Positions 36,674-46,407 are shown, numbered from the stretch's first letter. The stretch is DNA of 59,444 nucleotides from an uncultured Christensenella sp. (GCA_949290565.1 CASESH010000010.1:1-59444), one strand, 5' to 3'. Translations and numbers: made by a program. The notes: generated from the sequence alone by a model not told the origin.

Positions 36674-36992
36674 TTTTATACTAACTTTAACCTTTATATT
36701 AAAACTAGTAATAAAAAAAATTCTATCCACTTTTTTAAATTTCATTTTTATATGAAATTAATATACAAAAATATTTTAAAAAACAAATAAGATAATCACG
36801 CTTGATTTAATAAAAATTACAAATTTGATATATAAAACTTAAACTAGAAATTTAGTATAAATTTTACTTTACAATATAGTTAGTAAAAACTTATTTAATA
36901 CAAAAAAACAAAAAAATTTTTTTATTGATTTTATAAATACATTTATTTTATAAAAAAACACTAATTTTTTAAGAAAAAAATTAATTTTAGAA

Positions 36993-37021
36993 TTGACTTT
37001 CTATTTTCTTTGTTAGATAAT
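36993..37021 (+). promoter_or_regulatory. Promoter of the heterodimeric ABC exporter
   Basis: TTGACT (36993-36998) and GATAAT (37016-37021) are 17 bases apart. The predicted start lies about 30 bases before the ATG at 37058, which has an AAAGGAG ribosome binding site. Confidence 0.65.
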
Positions 37022-37057
37022 GGATAAGTTTAAAAACTATTAAAAAAGGAGATTTAT

Positions 37058-38797
37058 ATGGTCAAGAAACTTTCACAAAGCATAAGAGAATATAAAAAAC
37101 CTGCTATATTATCAATAATGTTCACTAGCCTTGAAGTTATTATTCAAACTCTTTTACCTTTAATCGTTGGGCAAATAATTAATGAAGGTATTCAAAATAA
37201 AGATAAGAATTTTATAATTTCTCTTGGTATAGTTTCTATTTTAATAATAGCTTTTTCTTTATTATTTGCTTACTTTGCAAATGTATTTTGTGCAAAAGCA
37301 ACTATCGGTTTTAGCAAAAATTTAAGAAAGGATATGTTTTATAAAGTACAAACCTATTCATTTTATAATATTGACAAAATATCAACATCTAGCCTTATAA
37401 CAAGACTTACAACCGATGTTACAAATGTTCAAAATGCTTTTCAAATGATAATTCGTATTTTAATAAGAGCACCTCTTACATTATTCTATACAACTATCTT
37501 AACATTTGTAATAAATTGGGTTATGGCTTTAATCTTACTCGGCGCCGGTTTATTCTTATCGGTTTGCATAATATTAATTATAAGAAAAGCACATCCATTA
37601 TTTGAGAAAGTAATTAAACAATATGACACTCTTAACACTGTTGTTGAAGAAAATATTAGAGGCGCAAGAGTAGTTAAAAGTTGTGTTAGAGAAGATTATG
37701 AAGAAAAAAAGTTTAATACAATTAGCGAAAAAATATTTAAGAATTTTACAAAAGCAAGAAGAATTGTTGAATTGTCTTCACCTGTTATGCAGTTTTCAAT
37801 TTATGCCTCAATGATTTTAATTTCATACTTTGGTGCGCAAATAATTGTTAATAGTGGAGGAGTGCAATTGAACACCGGAGATTTAACTTCCCTATTTTCT
37901 TATGGAATGCAAATCTTAATATCTCTTATGATGCTATCATTAGTTTTAATCAACGTTACAATAGCAAAGCCAAGTGCAGAAAGAATTGTCGAAGTTTTAA
38001 ATGAAGAATCTCAAATTCAAAATTGTGAGCATCCTATCAAAGAAGTTGAAAATGGAGATATTTTATATGAAGATGTAGGATTTAGTTATGAAGGAGACAT
38101 TTCAAAACTTTGTCTAAAAAATATTAATTTACATATATCTTCTGGAATGACTGTTGGTATTTTAGGCAACACAGGTAGTTCAAAGACAACATTAATTTCA
38201 TTAATTCCAAGATTGTATGATACAACGAGTGGCAATTTGTATGTCGCAGGAAAAAATGTAAAAGACTATGACATTAAAACTCTTAGAGATAATGTAGCAC
38301 TTGTACTACAAAAAAATGTTCTATTTTCAGGTACAATTAAAGAAAATCTACTTTGGGGAAATAAACACGCAACAGATGAACAAATAAAGAAAGCCTGTGA
38401 TATTGCTTGCGCAAGTGAATTTATTGAAAAATTACCAAATAAATATGACACCGTTGTTGAACAAGGAGGAGCAAATTTTAGTGGCGGACAAAAGCAAAGA
38501 ATTTGCATTGCAAGAGCAATTCTAAAAAATCCTAAAATATTAATCTTAGATGATTCAACAAGTGCAGTAGATACAAAAACTGACAGCATAATTAGACAGG
38601 CGTTTAAAACTGATTTATCTCAAACTACAAAATTAATCATTAGTCAAAAAATTCAAAATATAAAAGATTCTGACTTAATTATTGTTATGAATTCAGGTTG
38701 TATTCAAGCACAAGGTACTCACGAAGAATTATTAAAGTCTTGTGAATTATATAAAGAAATTTATAATTTACAAACAAAAAAAGGAGGTAAAAAATGA
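37058..38797 (+). CDS. ABC exporter half-transporter, degenerate-site subunit
   Basis: 579 residues: six-helix exporter membrane domain (about 1-310) fused to an ATPase domain. Walker A is GNTGSSKTT (about 369-377), where the usual third glycine is Ser. The signature is FSGGQKQR (about 472), and Walker B is ILILDDSTSAVD (about 494) with Asp in place of the catalytic Glu. The switch histidine is replaced by Gln (ISQK, about 529). These losses are typical of the first subunit of heterodimeric exporters (the BmrC/D, LmrCD and TM287/288 group), in which one ATP site is non-hydrolytic. The gene overlaps the next by four bases (ATGA), a sign of coupled translation. Substrate (drug, lipid or peptide) is not predictable. 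Its divergent orientation to the giant gene and the palindrome between them suggest shared control, which is inference. Confidence 0.92.
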   Translation: MVKKLSQSIREYKKPAILSIMFTSLEVIIQTLLPLIVGQIINEGIQNKDKNFIISLGIVSILIIAFSLLFAYFANVFCAKATIGFSKNLRKDMFYKVQTYSFYNIDKISTSSLITRLTTDVTNVQNAFQMIIRILIRAPLTLFYTTILTFVINWVMALILLGAGLFLSVCIILIIRKAHPLFEKVIKQYDTLNTVVEENIRGARVVKSCVREDYEEKKFNTISEKIFKNFTKARRIVELSSPVMQFSIYASMILISYFGAQIIVNSGGVQLNTGDLTSLFSYGMQILISLMMLSLVLINVTIAKPSAERIVEVLNEESQIQNCEHPIKEVENGDILYEDVGFSYEGDISKLCLKNINLHISSGMTVGILGNTGSSKTTLISLIPRLYDTTSGNLYVAGKNVKDYDIKTLRDNVALVLQKNVLFSGTIKENLLWGNKHATDEQIKKACDIACASEFIEKLPNKYDTVVEQGGANFSGGQKQRICIARAILKNPKILILDDSTSAVDTKTDSIIRQAFKTDLSQTTKLIISQKIQNIKDSDLIIVMNSGCIQAQGTHEELLKSCELYKEIYNLQTKKGGKK

Positions 38798-40740
38798 ACA
38801 CTCCTCAATCTATAAAAAATACAAGTCAAACAAATAAAACAAATCATTTTTCAAGACCAAAAGTCAACACAAAACAAACATTAAAAAGGTTGCTAAATGT
38901 TATTTCACACGGAAATAAATTTGTATTAATTGTAGTTTTATTTTGTATTATCCTAAGTTCACTAGCAAGCGTTGGTTCTTCCCTCTTTATTAAAACAATA
39001 ATAGATAACTACATAACTCCTATGCTCAATACCGGTTCAAGAGAATTTGGTGAACTAGTAAAAATTATTTTATTAATGGTTGTATTCTTTTCTGCTGAGA
39101 TTATCACAACATATTTATACACTTTCTTAATGGTTAAACTTTCACAGTCAACAATCAAAAAAATAAGAAATAAAATGTTTAAAAATATGCAAAGGCTTCC
39201 TATTAGATATTTTGACACAAACACGCATGGTAATATAATGAGTCACTATACAAATGATACAGATGTACTCGAATTATTGATTAGTCAAAGTTTACCAAAT
39301 ATTATATCTTCGTTTATCACAATAGTTGCAGTATTTTCAGCGATGATTTATTTAAGCATATATTTAACCTTACTTACTTTTTTATTTTTGCTAGTAATGT
39401 TGTTTGTTACAAAAAAACTAGGTCAAAAATCTAGAAATTATTTTATTAGTCAACAAGGTATCATAGGTAAAACAACAGGCTATATTGAAGAAATGATTAA
39501 CGGACAAAAAGTAATTAAAGTCTTTAATCACGAAGAAGCAATTAAAAAAGATTTTGATAAAATAAATGAAGAACTGTGTTACAACTCAACACAGGCAAAT
39601 AAATATGCTAACTTATTTATGCCAATTATGACTAATATTGGAAATTTACAATATGTAGTTGTAGCCATTGTCGGAGGAATACTTGCCTTACTTAATGTAA
39701 ACAATTTGTCCATTGTAGGAATATCCGTTATGAGTATTGGTACGATATCAGGTTTTATTCAACTTTCAAAGGCTTTTGTTAGACCACTTTCTACAATTTC
39801 TCAACAGGCTGGTTCTATATTAAATGCCCTAGCAGGAGCAGAAAGAATATTTAAATTAATTGACCAACCACTTGAAATTGATGATGGAAAATATATAGTT
39901 GTTAACGCAAAGTATAATAAGAAAAATCATTTAGTAGAATGTGAAGAAAAAACTAACATATTTGCATTTAAAGACACAACAAAGAAAAGACCTCAACTAA
40001 TAAGAGTTCTTGGAGATGTTAGATTTAAAAATGTAAACTTTGGATATAATCCTAATAAATTGGTTCTAAAAGACATAAACTTATACGCAAAACCTGGTCA
40101 AAAAGTTGCTTTTGTTGGAGCAACGGGTGCTGGAAAAACAACAATAACAAATTTGATTAATAGATTTTATGATATTAATGAAGGTGAAATTTTATTTGAT
40201 GGAATAAACATAAAAGAAATAAAGAAAGATGACCTTAGAAAATGTATAGGAATTGTTTTACAAGACACAAATCTATTTACGGGAACTGTCAAAGAAAATA
40301 TTAGGTATGGAAATCTAGAAGCAACTGATGAAGAAGTTTATAATGCAGCAAAACTTGCAAACGCAGATGAATTTATTCAACTACTACCAAATGGCTATGA
40401 TACTATGCTAGAAAGTGATGGTGCAAATCTCTCACAAGGTCAAAGACAATTACTTTCAATCGCAAGAACAGCAGTTGCCAATCCTCCAATTATGATTCTT
40501 GATGAGGCAACATCTAGCATTGATACCCATACAGAATCTCTTGTACAAAAAGGAATGGATGCTTTAATGCAAAATAGAACTGTATTTGTTATTGCGCATA
40601 GACTTTCAACTGTACAAAACTCTAATGTTATTATGGTACTCGAAAACGGAGTTATAATTGAAAGAGGAACTCACGAAGACTTAATAAATCAAAAAGGAAA
40701 ATACTTTCAACTCTATACAGGAAAATTTGAACTTGAATAG
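38794..40740 (+). CDS. ABC exporter half-transporter, catalytic subunit
   Basis: 648 residues with a longer N-terminal extension (about 40 residues, Asn/Thr/Lys-rich), a six-helix membrane domain (about 45-350), and an ATPase domain. It has consensus Walker A GATGAGKTT (about 441), Walker B IMILDEATSSID with the catalytic Glu (about 565) and the H-loop IAHRLST (about 600). The signature reads LSQGQRQ (about 545), with Gln for the second Ser/Gly position, as often seen in the partner of a degenerate subunit. About 50 residues rich in Lys/Asn (KNHLVECEEKTN region) sit between the two domains and lengthen the linker. It forms the second half of the heterodimer with the preceding gene and ends at a strong bidirectional terminator. 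Confidence 0.93.
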   Translation: MNTPQSIKNTSQTNKTNHFSRPKVNTKQTLKRLLNVISHGNKFVLIVVLFCIILSSLASVGSSLFIKTIIDNYITPMLNTGSREFGELVKIILLMVVFFSAEIITTYLYTFLMVKLSQSTIKKIRNKMFKNMQRLPIRYFDTNTHGNIMSHYTNDTDVLELLISQSLPNIISSFITIVAVFSAMIYLSIYLTLLTFLFLLVMLFVTKKLGQKSRNYFISQQGIIGKTTGYIEEMINGQKVIKVFNHEEAIKKDFDKINEELCYNSTQANKYANLFMPIMTNIGNLQYVVVAIVGGILALLNVNNLSIVGISVMSIGTISGFIQLSKAFVRPLSTISQQAGSILNALAGAERIFKLIDQPLEIDDGKYIVVNAKYNKKNHLVECEEKTNIFAFKDTTKKRPQLIRVLGDVRFKNVNFGYNPNKLVLKDINLYAKPGQKVAFVGATGAGKTTITNLINRFYDINEGEILFDGINIKEIKKDDLRKCIGIVLQDTNLFTGTVKENIRYGNLEATDEEVYNAAKLANADEFIQLLPNGYDTMLESDGANLSQGQRQLLSIARTAVANPPIMILDEATSSIDTHTESLVQKGMDALMQNRTVFVIAHRLSTVQNSNVIMVLENGVIIERGTHEDLINQKGKYFQLYTGKFELE

Positions 40741-40765
40741 TTTTTAAATTATAATTAAAAAGAAT

Positions 40766-40842
40766 AAAAAAGGACTTTGAAGTGAACCCCAAAAGTTAGA
40801 CAACTTAAGGAGGTTCACTTCACTTTTATAAAGTCCTTTTTT
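40766..40842. terminator. Bidirectional terminator with nested, IS3/IS150-end-like inverted repeat
   Basis: Outer arms AAAAAAGGACTTT (40766-40778) and AAAGTCCTTTTTT (40830-40842) enclose an 11-base perfect inverted repeat TGAAGTGAACC (40778-40788) / GGTTCACTTCA (40812-40822), with AAGTT/AACTT inside. It lies between the converging ABC exporter and tex genes and has T-runs on both strands. The left inner part (GTGAACCCCAAAAGTTAGACA-like) resembles terminal repeats of the IS150 group of IS3 elements; this is from memory. Confidence 0.8.
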
Positions 40843-40925
40843 TTATTTTTTTTCTAATTTTTATTAATATAAAATTTTAATCTAATATATTTCTATTGAT
40901 TAAACAAAAAAATTATATAAATAAA

Positions 40926-43106
40926 CTAATTTTGAATTCTTATTTCATCATCTTCTTCATTTGCTCTTTTTATGGACAAACCAATTCTTTGTTTTTGTAA
41001 ATCAATATTAATAATTTTTACTTTTACAATGTCTCCAACACTTAATTCTTCGCTAGGGTGTTTAATATACCTATCGCAGACCTCAGAAATATGAACAAGT
41101 CCATCTTGATGAACTCCAATGTCAACAAAAGCACCAAAGTCAATAACATTTCTAACAGTGCCTTTCATAATCATACCTACTTTCAAATCTTCAATACTTA
41201 AAACATCACTTCTAAGTTCAGGTTTAGGCAAATCATCTCTAACATCTCTACCCGGCTTTAATAATTCTTTTACAATATCATCAAGAGTAGGCACTCCAAT
41301 CCCACAAGCCTTAGCAACATTATCTTCGCCCTTAGCCCCTATTAATCTAGGTAAATTTTGAACATTTCCATTTTTTATATCTTCTTTTGTTAAATTAAAC
41401 ATATTTAACAGTTTTTCTGTTGCTTCGTAACTCTCTGGGTGAACGCCGGTATTATCTAAAATATTTTTTTCATTTGGAATTCTAAGGAATCCGGCACATT
41501 GAACATATGCTTTCTCTCCTAACTTATTAACCTTTAACAATTCACTTCTTTGATGAAATTTTCCATTTTCCTTTCTATAACTGACAATATTTTTAGCAAT
41601 TGCAGAGTTTAGTCCAGATATATGTTCTAATAATTTATATGAAGCCGTATTTAAATCTACACCTACCGAATTAACACAGTCTTCCACAACTCCATCAAGT
41701 ACAGTAGAAAGTCTTTTTTGAGGCATATCGTGCTGATACTGTCCAACACCTATTGATTTAACATCAATTTTTATGAGTTCAGCAAGAGGGTCTTGCAGTC
41801 TTCTTGCAATACTAACAGCGCTTCTTAAGGAAACATCATAATCTGGAAATTCCTCTGCCCCTAATTTAGAAGCACTATAAACTGATGCACCAGCCTCATT
41901 TACAACCATATACTCAACTTTTCGAGGCAACTTTTTTAAAAGATTACTTACAAAAATTTCACTTTCCTTACTAGCAGTTCCATTACCAATAGCAATAGCA
42001 TCGACATTATCTTTAACTACTATTTGACTAATAATTTCCTCAGATTTTTCAATTTGATTATGTGGAGGAGTTGGATATATAACAGTTTTATCAATCACAT
42101 TACCATTAGTATCAATTACAGCAACTTTACAACCCGTTCTATAAGCAGGGTCAAGTCCTAGGATAACCTTATCTTTCAATGGTGGTTGCATAAGCAGAGG
42201 CTTTAAATTGACTTCAAACATTTTTATAGCTTGCTCATTTGCACTATCAGTTAAAGTAGAACGTAGTTCTCTAATAAGAGATGGCAAGATGAGTCTTTCA
42301 AAACTATCTTCAATAGTGCTTTGTAAAAACTCCTTAAATCTTCCATTTTTAATTAGAACTTCATCACTAATTAACTCTAAACACTTTTCATTATTTGTTT
42401 CTACATCAACCTTTAAACAATCCTCTTTCTCTCCCCTATTTATAGCAAGAATTCTATGACTAGGAATCTTATTTACAGGTTCTTTATAATTTTCATATGT
42501 TTGATAAACCAAATATTTCTCGCCCGGTTTTAAAGTTGTAACAATTTGCGCCGAATTAAATATAAATTCTCTTAAAATTTTTCTAATTTCAGCATCGTCA
42601 GAAATCACTTCTGCAATGATATCAGAAGCGCCACATAGTGCCATTTGAACATCGTTAACTTCTTTTTCTGGATTAACAAATTCTAACGCAATATCATTTA
42701 ATTCACGCTTGTCTTTTTGAGCAAAAATAATTTCGGCGAGAGGTTTGAGTCCCTTTGCTTCGGCAATAGTAGCCCTAGTTTGTCTTTTTGGTCTAAATGG
42801 CCTATAAATATCTTCTAATTCTGTTAATGTAAGTGCTTTATCTAAACTTTCCATTATTTCAGGAGTCATCTTTTCCTGCTCAGTAATAAGTTTTATAATT
42901 TCCTCTTTTCTCTTTTCAAAATTTCTTAAATATTCCAATCTATCTGCGAAATCTCTTATTACTTGGTCATCACAACTGCCGTGCATTTCTTTTCTATATC
43001 TTGCGATAAAAGGAACAGTACAACCTTCATCTAGTAACTGTATCAAATTATTTGCATAATCTTCTCTTATATTAAATTCTAAACTTAATGTCTTTGCTAT
43101 ATCCAT
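40926..43106 (-). CDS. tex: Tex family RNA-binding transcription accessory protein
   Basis: 726 residues, the usual length of Tex. Domains in order: N-terminal helical Tex domain (1-190), YqgF-type RNase H-like fold starting near VILGLDPAYRTGCK (about 314-430), helix-hairpin-helix pair (about 480-545, DLNTASYKLLEHISGLN) and a C-terminal S1 domain (about 643-713, GTVRNVIDFGAFVDIG). Tex binds nucleic acid and affects transcription and stress tolerance; the YqgF part usually lacks nuclease activity. It follows the DUF1015 gene with 15 bases between, so they are probably co-transcribed. It ends against the bidirectional terminator at 40766-40842. Ordinary in every visible respect. Confidence 0.96.
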   Translation of the reverse strand: MDIAKTLSLEFNIREDYANNLIQLLDEGCTVPFIARYRKEMHGSCDDQVIRDFADRLEYLRNFEKRKEEIIKLITEQEKMTPEIMESLDKALTLTELEDIYRPFRPKRQTRATIAEAKGLKPLAEIIFAQKDKRELNDIALEFVNPEKEVNDVQMALCGASDIIAEVISDDAEIRKILREFIFNSAQIVTTLKPGEKYLVYQTYENYKEPVNKIPSHRILAINRGEKEDCLKVDVETNNEKCLELISDEVLIKNGRFKEFLQSTIEDSFERLILPSLIRELRSTLTDSANEQAIKMFEVNLKPLLMQPPLKDKVILGLDPAYRTGCKVAVIDTNGNVIDKTVIYPTPPHNQIEKSEEIISQIVVKDNVDAIAIGNGTASKESEIFVSNLLKKLPRKVEYMVVNEAGASVYSASKLGAEEFPDYDVSLRSAVSIARRLQDPLAELIKIDVKSIGVGQYQHDMPQKRLSTVLDGVVEDCVNSVGVDLNTASYKLLEHISGLNSAIAKNIVSYRKENGKFHQRSELLKVNKLGEKAYVQCAGFLRIPNEKNILDNTGVHPESYEATEKLLNMFNLTKEDIKNGNVQNLPRLIGAKGEDNVAKACGIGVPTLDDIVKELLKPGRDVRDDLPKPELRSDVLSIEDLKVGMIMKGTVRNVIDFGAFVDIGVHQDGLVHISEVCDRYIKHPSEELSVGDIVKVKIINIDLQKQRIGLSIKRANEEDDEIRIQN

Positions 43107-43121
43107 TTTAAATGAAACCCC

Positions 43122-44375
43122 TTAAACCATTTTAATCTTGTGTGCCTCTAAATAATATCTTCTTTCATTATCACTACATAATGTATATGACTTTCTAGGC
43201 AAAATCCCGTGTTTTATAATAAATTCAAACAGTTGATTTTTATCAATTTTTGGTAAAGTTAAACCAATTGCTTTATCGTTCTTAGCACATTTTTCTTTTA
43301 ATTCTTCTAAACTACTTACGTATTCAACAGACATTTCAATTTCTTTTTCCAAACATCTATCTATTAAATCCTGTACCAAAGAAATTGCCGTTGGAGAATT
43401 GTTTGGTAAACAGTACTCAAAACTTTTACCTTTATAAAACGCTTTCTCTACTAAATACAAATTCTTATCGGTCTTCTTAGTATTTACTCTATAAAGTCGT
43501 TTAAGTCTTCTTAGAAAACTTCTAGGAGGCTTTTCAATAAATCTATAAATCGGTCCAAAATCAATACAAATGTCGTGAATATTTATTGCCTCCACAAGGG
43601 CATATCTTGCTGGATGAACCACTCTTTCTTCCTCGGTTAGATTAACTTTTAATCTATTCCAATACTCTTTTGCAGTTGCAAGAGAGTGATTACCATCGCC
43701 AACAACAAACATAAGAGGAATATTTGTGTTAAAATATTTTTGTAAATATTCATTAGAAATTAAACTATTAAATTTATTAATTACTTCTTGATATTTTCTT
43801 ATAAACCAGCCGGTAATATGCCCACCATTTTCATTTAAGTCAAAATCGTAAAGTTTTTGCAAGCAATCTCTATTATTGTATAAATCTTTTGCAATATTTA
43901 ACTCTCTATCATCATAAAGTAAAATAGTGTGAGACAACTCAAAAATAGCATCTTTTCTAACATCAAGTCTTGGAAGAATTCTCTCTAATGTAGTGCCCTC
44001 AGTTGGCCTTATTAAAGCATTGTCTTCCTTTTTTAAAGAAAACTGTTCCAAATCAACATTTAAAACAATTCCAAGACGCTTTTTATTACCAATTTTTCTT
44101 TCTACTAAAACCATTCCGGGACCAAAGTCTTCAAAAAAATTAAAATCGTTAAACTGTTTCATTTTAGCGTGAATATCATCAATTATTTGAGAATTATCAT
44201 TAGACATAAACGCCTCAGGTAAAATCAAATCTAAACTAGATGGTTTGCCGTTTATATATTCTTTAATTTTGTTCCAATAGCCTTTCAAATACAAATCTGA
44301 GGCAATAACGGACCATTTATTATAATCAATGAACTTCTTTGGTAATAAAATGTGTTGTGCTTTTATAACTGGCAT
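43122..44375 (-). CDS. DUF1015 family protein
   Basis: 417 residues, cytosolic, full length for DUF1015. It shows the typical start (PVIKAQHILLPKKF) and the conserved FVVGDGNHSLATAKEYW segment (about 221-237). Archaeal relatives (SerK) are ADP-dependent serine kinases, while the bacterial role is not established. A good ribosome binding site (GGGAG) sits six bases before the ATG. It is upstream of tex in the same direction, so it likely belongs to that operon. A kinase-like or amino-acid role is only a hint from the archaeal homologue. Confidence 0.88.
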   Translation of the reverse strand: MPVIKAQHILLPKKFIDYNKWSVIASDLYLKGYWNKIKEYINGKPSSLDLILPEAFMSNDNSQIIDDIHAKMKQFNDFNFFEDFGPGMVLVERKIGNKKRLGIVLNVDLEQFSLKKEDNALIRPTEGTTLERILPRLDVRKDAIFELSHTILLYDDRELNIAKDLYNNRDCLQKLYDFDLNENGGHITGWFIRKYQEVINKFNSLISNEYLQKYFNTNIPLMFVVGDGNHSLATAKEYWNRLKVNLTEEERVVHPARYALVEAINIHDICIDFGPIYRFIEKPPRSFLRRLKRLYRVNTKKTDKNLYLVEKAFYKGKSFEYCLPNNSPTAISLVQDLIDRCLEKEIEMSVEYVSSLEELKEKCAKNDKAIGLTLPKIDKNQLFEFIIKHGILPRKSYTLCSDNERRYYLEAHKIKMV

Positions 44376-44422
44376 TTAAATCTCCCAATAAATAGAGTTT
44401 AATTTTTATGAAATATTAATTT

Positions 44423-44451
44423 AGTATATCACATTTTTTTATTTTGTGAAA
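44423..44451 (-). promoter_or_regulatory. Candidate promoter of the DUF1015-tex operon
   Basis: On the minus strand, TATACT (44423-44428) is 17 bases downstream of TTTCAC (44446-44451), a weak -35. It is the best match in the 100-base gap before the DUF1015 gene. Confidence 0.4.
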
Positions 44452-44475
44452 CAATTTAACAAGCAAAGTAGACTA

Positions 44476-44904
44476 TTATTTTAAGCCCGTAGAACCAAAT
44501 CCACCATTATTTCTATCGGTTTTAGATAATTCTTTTACAACACAAGAATCTAAATATTCAACTTTTGAGATAACCATTTGTGCAATCTTTTGATGTTTTT
44601 TTACAGTATAGTCTTGTTTTGACAAATTCATTAAAATTATACAAACCTCTCCTCTATAATTGCTATCAATGGTTCCCGGACTATTTAAAACAAAAACTCC
44701 ACTATTTAAAGCGATTCCGCTTTTGCTTCTCACTTGTGCTTCATAACCCTTTGGCAATTCCATAGCAAACCCCGTTTTTATTAACTGCCAACTGTTTTTT
44801 TTAATTATGACACTTTCATTACTATAAATATCCATTCCAGCATCTTCTTTATGAGCATATTTAGGTAAAATACAATCTTGACTAATTTTCTTAAAATAAA
44901 TCAT
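44476..44904 (-). CDS. dut: dUTP diphosphatase (dUTPase)
   Basis: 142 residues, trimeric dUTPase type, which hydrolyses dUTP to dUMP and pyrophosphate. All five motifs are present: AGMDIYS (22-28), RSKSGIA (59-65), GTIDSNYRGE with catalytic-site Asp80 and uracil-stacking Tyr83, the KIAQMVI region (about 105-111), and the Gly-rich RNNGGFGSTG (131-140), which closes over the phosphates. The gene is 18 bases after the phosphohexomutase and likely in the same transcript. Nothing suggests a phage origin; its neighbours are housekeeping genes. Confidence 0.96.
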   Translation of the reverse strand: MIYFKKISQDCILPKYAHKEDAGMDIYSNESVIIKKNSWQLIKTGFAMELPKGYEAQVRSKSGIALNSGVFVLNSPGTIDSNYRGEVCIILMNLSKQDYTVKKHQKIAQMVISKVEYLDSCVVKELSKTDRNNGGFGSTGLK

Positions 44905-44922
44905 TTTTTATTCCTTATTTTT

Positions 44923-46311
44923 TTAAATTTCGTTAATAATTTGCTTAGTAAGTTTTATCATTTTACTAGTTTCCATTTTAGATTTCTGCTCGCAAACTAT
45001 TCTTATTAAATTTTCAGTACCACTAAATCTTATTAAAATCCAAGTTTGGTCATCAAAAATATATTTATATCCATCAAGGTTACCCTTTAATAAAATATGT
45101 TTCTTAAAATTTGGAGTATTTTTATTTAAAAATTGTATTACCTTTTTCTTATCTTTCACTTTGAAAGACTCCTCTTTATAAAACAAGTTATATCCAACTT
45201 CTTTTTTCATATCAAAAATTATTTGACTTAGTGGTTTTTTATAGTAATCAACTATTTCTAAAATTAATGCAAAGACTACGAGTCCATCTTTGGTATAAGT
45301 ATGTTTTGCAATTTCACAACCACTATTCTCAGCGCCTAACAAAGCGTTATTTTTAATAATTTGCTCCCCAATGTACTTGAACCCAACAGGAGTTTCAATA
45401 ATATCAGTATTTAAATAACTACAAACTTTATCAGCAAGCAAAGAAAAAGAGTAATTTTTAACAAATGCACCTTTTAAGCCTCTTTCTTTTATACAATAAA
45501 AATAAATCAAAGTTGCTATTTCATTGCCGTTATAGTAATTTCCTTTTTCATCAAACATTGCAATCCTATCACCATCTCCATCAGTTGCAAAGGCAAAATT
45601 AACTTTCTTTGATAAAGCATATTTCTTATAAGATTCTAAATTGTCCTCGTTAGGAATAGGTCCTTTGTTATTAAATAAAACATCTCTTTCTTCTCCAACA
45701 ATTTCTAGATTAACTTTTATCTTCTTTTTTAATTGATTAACACACTCCAAACTAGAACCATTTAAAACATTAAACATCACTTTACAATTTGAAAAATTTT
45801 TGTTTCTAAGTAAAGATATAATACTGTCAACATAAGCCTTGTTTAAGTTACAGTATTCAAGTAAATTGTTATTAAGCGCCAAATCAAAATCAAGACTCTT
45901 GTACTTTTTAACATACTTTAATTTTTTCTTATACATTTTTTCAAGATATAATTCCAAATCTTGTCCTTCTTTTGAAAAAATCTTTATCCCATTATAATAG
46001 TAAGGATTATGACTAGCAGTAACCATTATACTTATGTCATTCCCAAAAAGTTTATTTGCAAAACTAATTAAAGGAGATGGCACACTACAATCTGTAATCT
46101 TTGCCTTGATACCATTTGCGCAAACCACCTCAGCAATCCACTTTGCAAAAATTTCTGACATAAATCTATTGTCATACCCTATAACAATTTCTTTCTTAAA
46201 ATTAAGTTTTTTAATTAAATTGCAAGTAAATTGCGTAATCAAACAAACATTTTTTTTTGTAAATTCCTTAGCAAAAATCCCTCTAAATCCCGATGTACCT
46301 ATTTCCATCAT
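44923..46311 (-). CDS. Phosphomannomutase/phosphoglucomutase family protein
   Basis: 462 residues of the alpha-D-phosphohexomutase superfamily, which moves phosphate between C1 and C6 of hexoses. The N-terminal GTSGFRG (5-11), the phosphoserine loop TASHNP (about 100), the metal loop DGDGDR (about 240-245), the sugar loop GAENSG (about 324) and the phosphate-binding loop RFSGTEN (about 427-433) are all present, so the enzyme should be active. The sugar loop reads GAENSGC rather than the usual GEESGH, which leaves preference for glucose, mannose or glucosamine open. The product would feed cell-envelope sugar nucleotides. Two Met codons begin the frame; the nearest ribosome binding site (GAGGAG) is 13 bases upstream of the first, a little far. 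Confidence 0.92.
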   Translation of the reverse strand: MMEIGTSGFRGIFAKEFTKKNVCLITQFTCNLIKKLNFKKEIVIGYDNRFMSEIFAKWIAEVVCANGIKAKITDCSVPSPLISFANKLFGNDISIMVTASHNPYYYNGIKIFSKEGQDLELYLEKMYKKKLKYVKKYKSLDFDLALNNNLLEYCNLNKAYVDSIISLLRNKNFSNCKVMFNVLNGSSLECVNQLKKKIKVNLEIVGEERDVLFNNKGPIPNEDNLESYKKYALSKKVNFAFATDGDGDRIAMFDEKGNYYNGNEIATLIYFYCIKERGLKGAFVKNYSFSLLADKVCSYLNTDIIETPVGFKYIGEQIIKNNALLGAENSGCEIAKHTYTKDGLVVFALILEIVDYYKKPLSQIIFDMKKEVGYNLFYKEESFKVKDKKKVIQFLNKNTPNFKKHILLKGNLDGYKYIFDDQTWILIRFSGTENLIRIVCEQKSKMETSKMIKLTKQIINEI

Positions 46312-46341
46312 TGCGGCAAATTCACTCCTCTTTTTTTCTTA

Positions 46342-46369
46342 ATTATATGATGTTTGTTTGTTTATTCAA
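46342..46369 (-). promoter_or_regulatory. Promoter of the phosphohexomutase-dut operon
   Basis: On the minus strand, TTGAAT (46364-46369) and TATAAT (46342-46347) are 16 bases apart, about 30 bases before the start codon. Confidence 0.5.
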
Positions 46370-46407
46370 AATGTTTTTTTTTACTTTTAATAAATTTTAT
46401 AAATTAG

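Larger units (their letters stand above)
36399..36992. other. Very AT-rich divergent intergenic region
   Basis: About 600 bases between the divergently transcribed giant gene and ABC exporter. Apart from candidate promoters and one GC-containing palindrome (36642-36673), it is A/T runs with no credible open reading frame or RNA hairpin. Confidence 0.6.
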
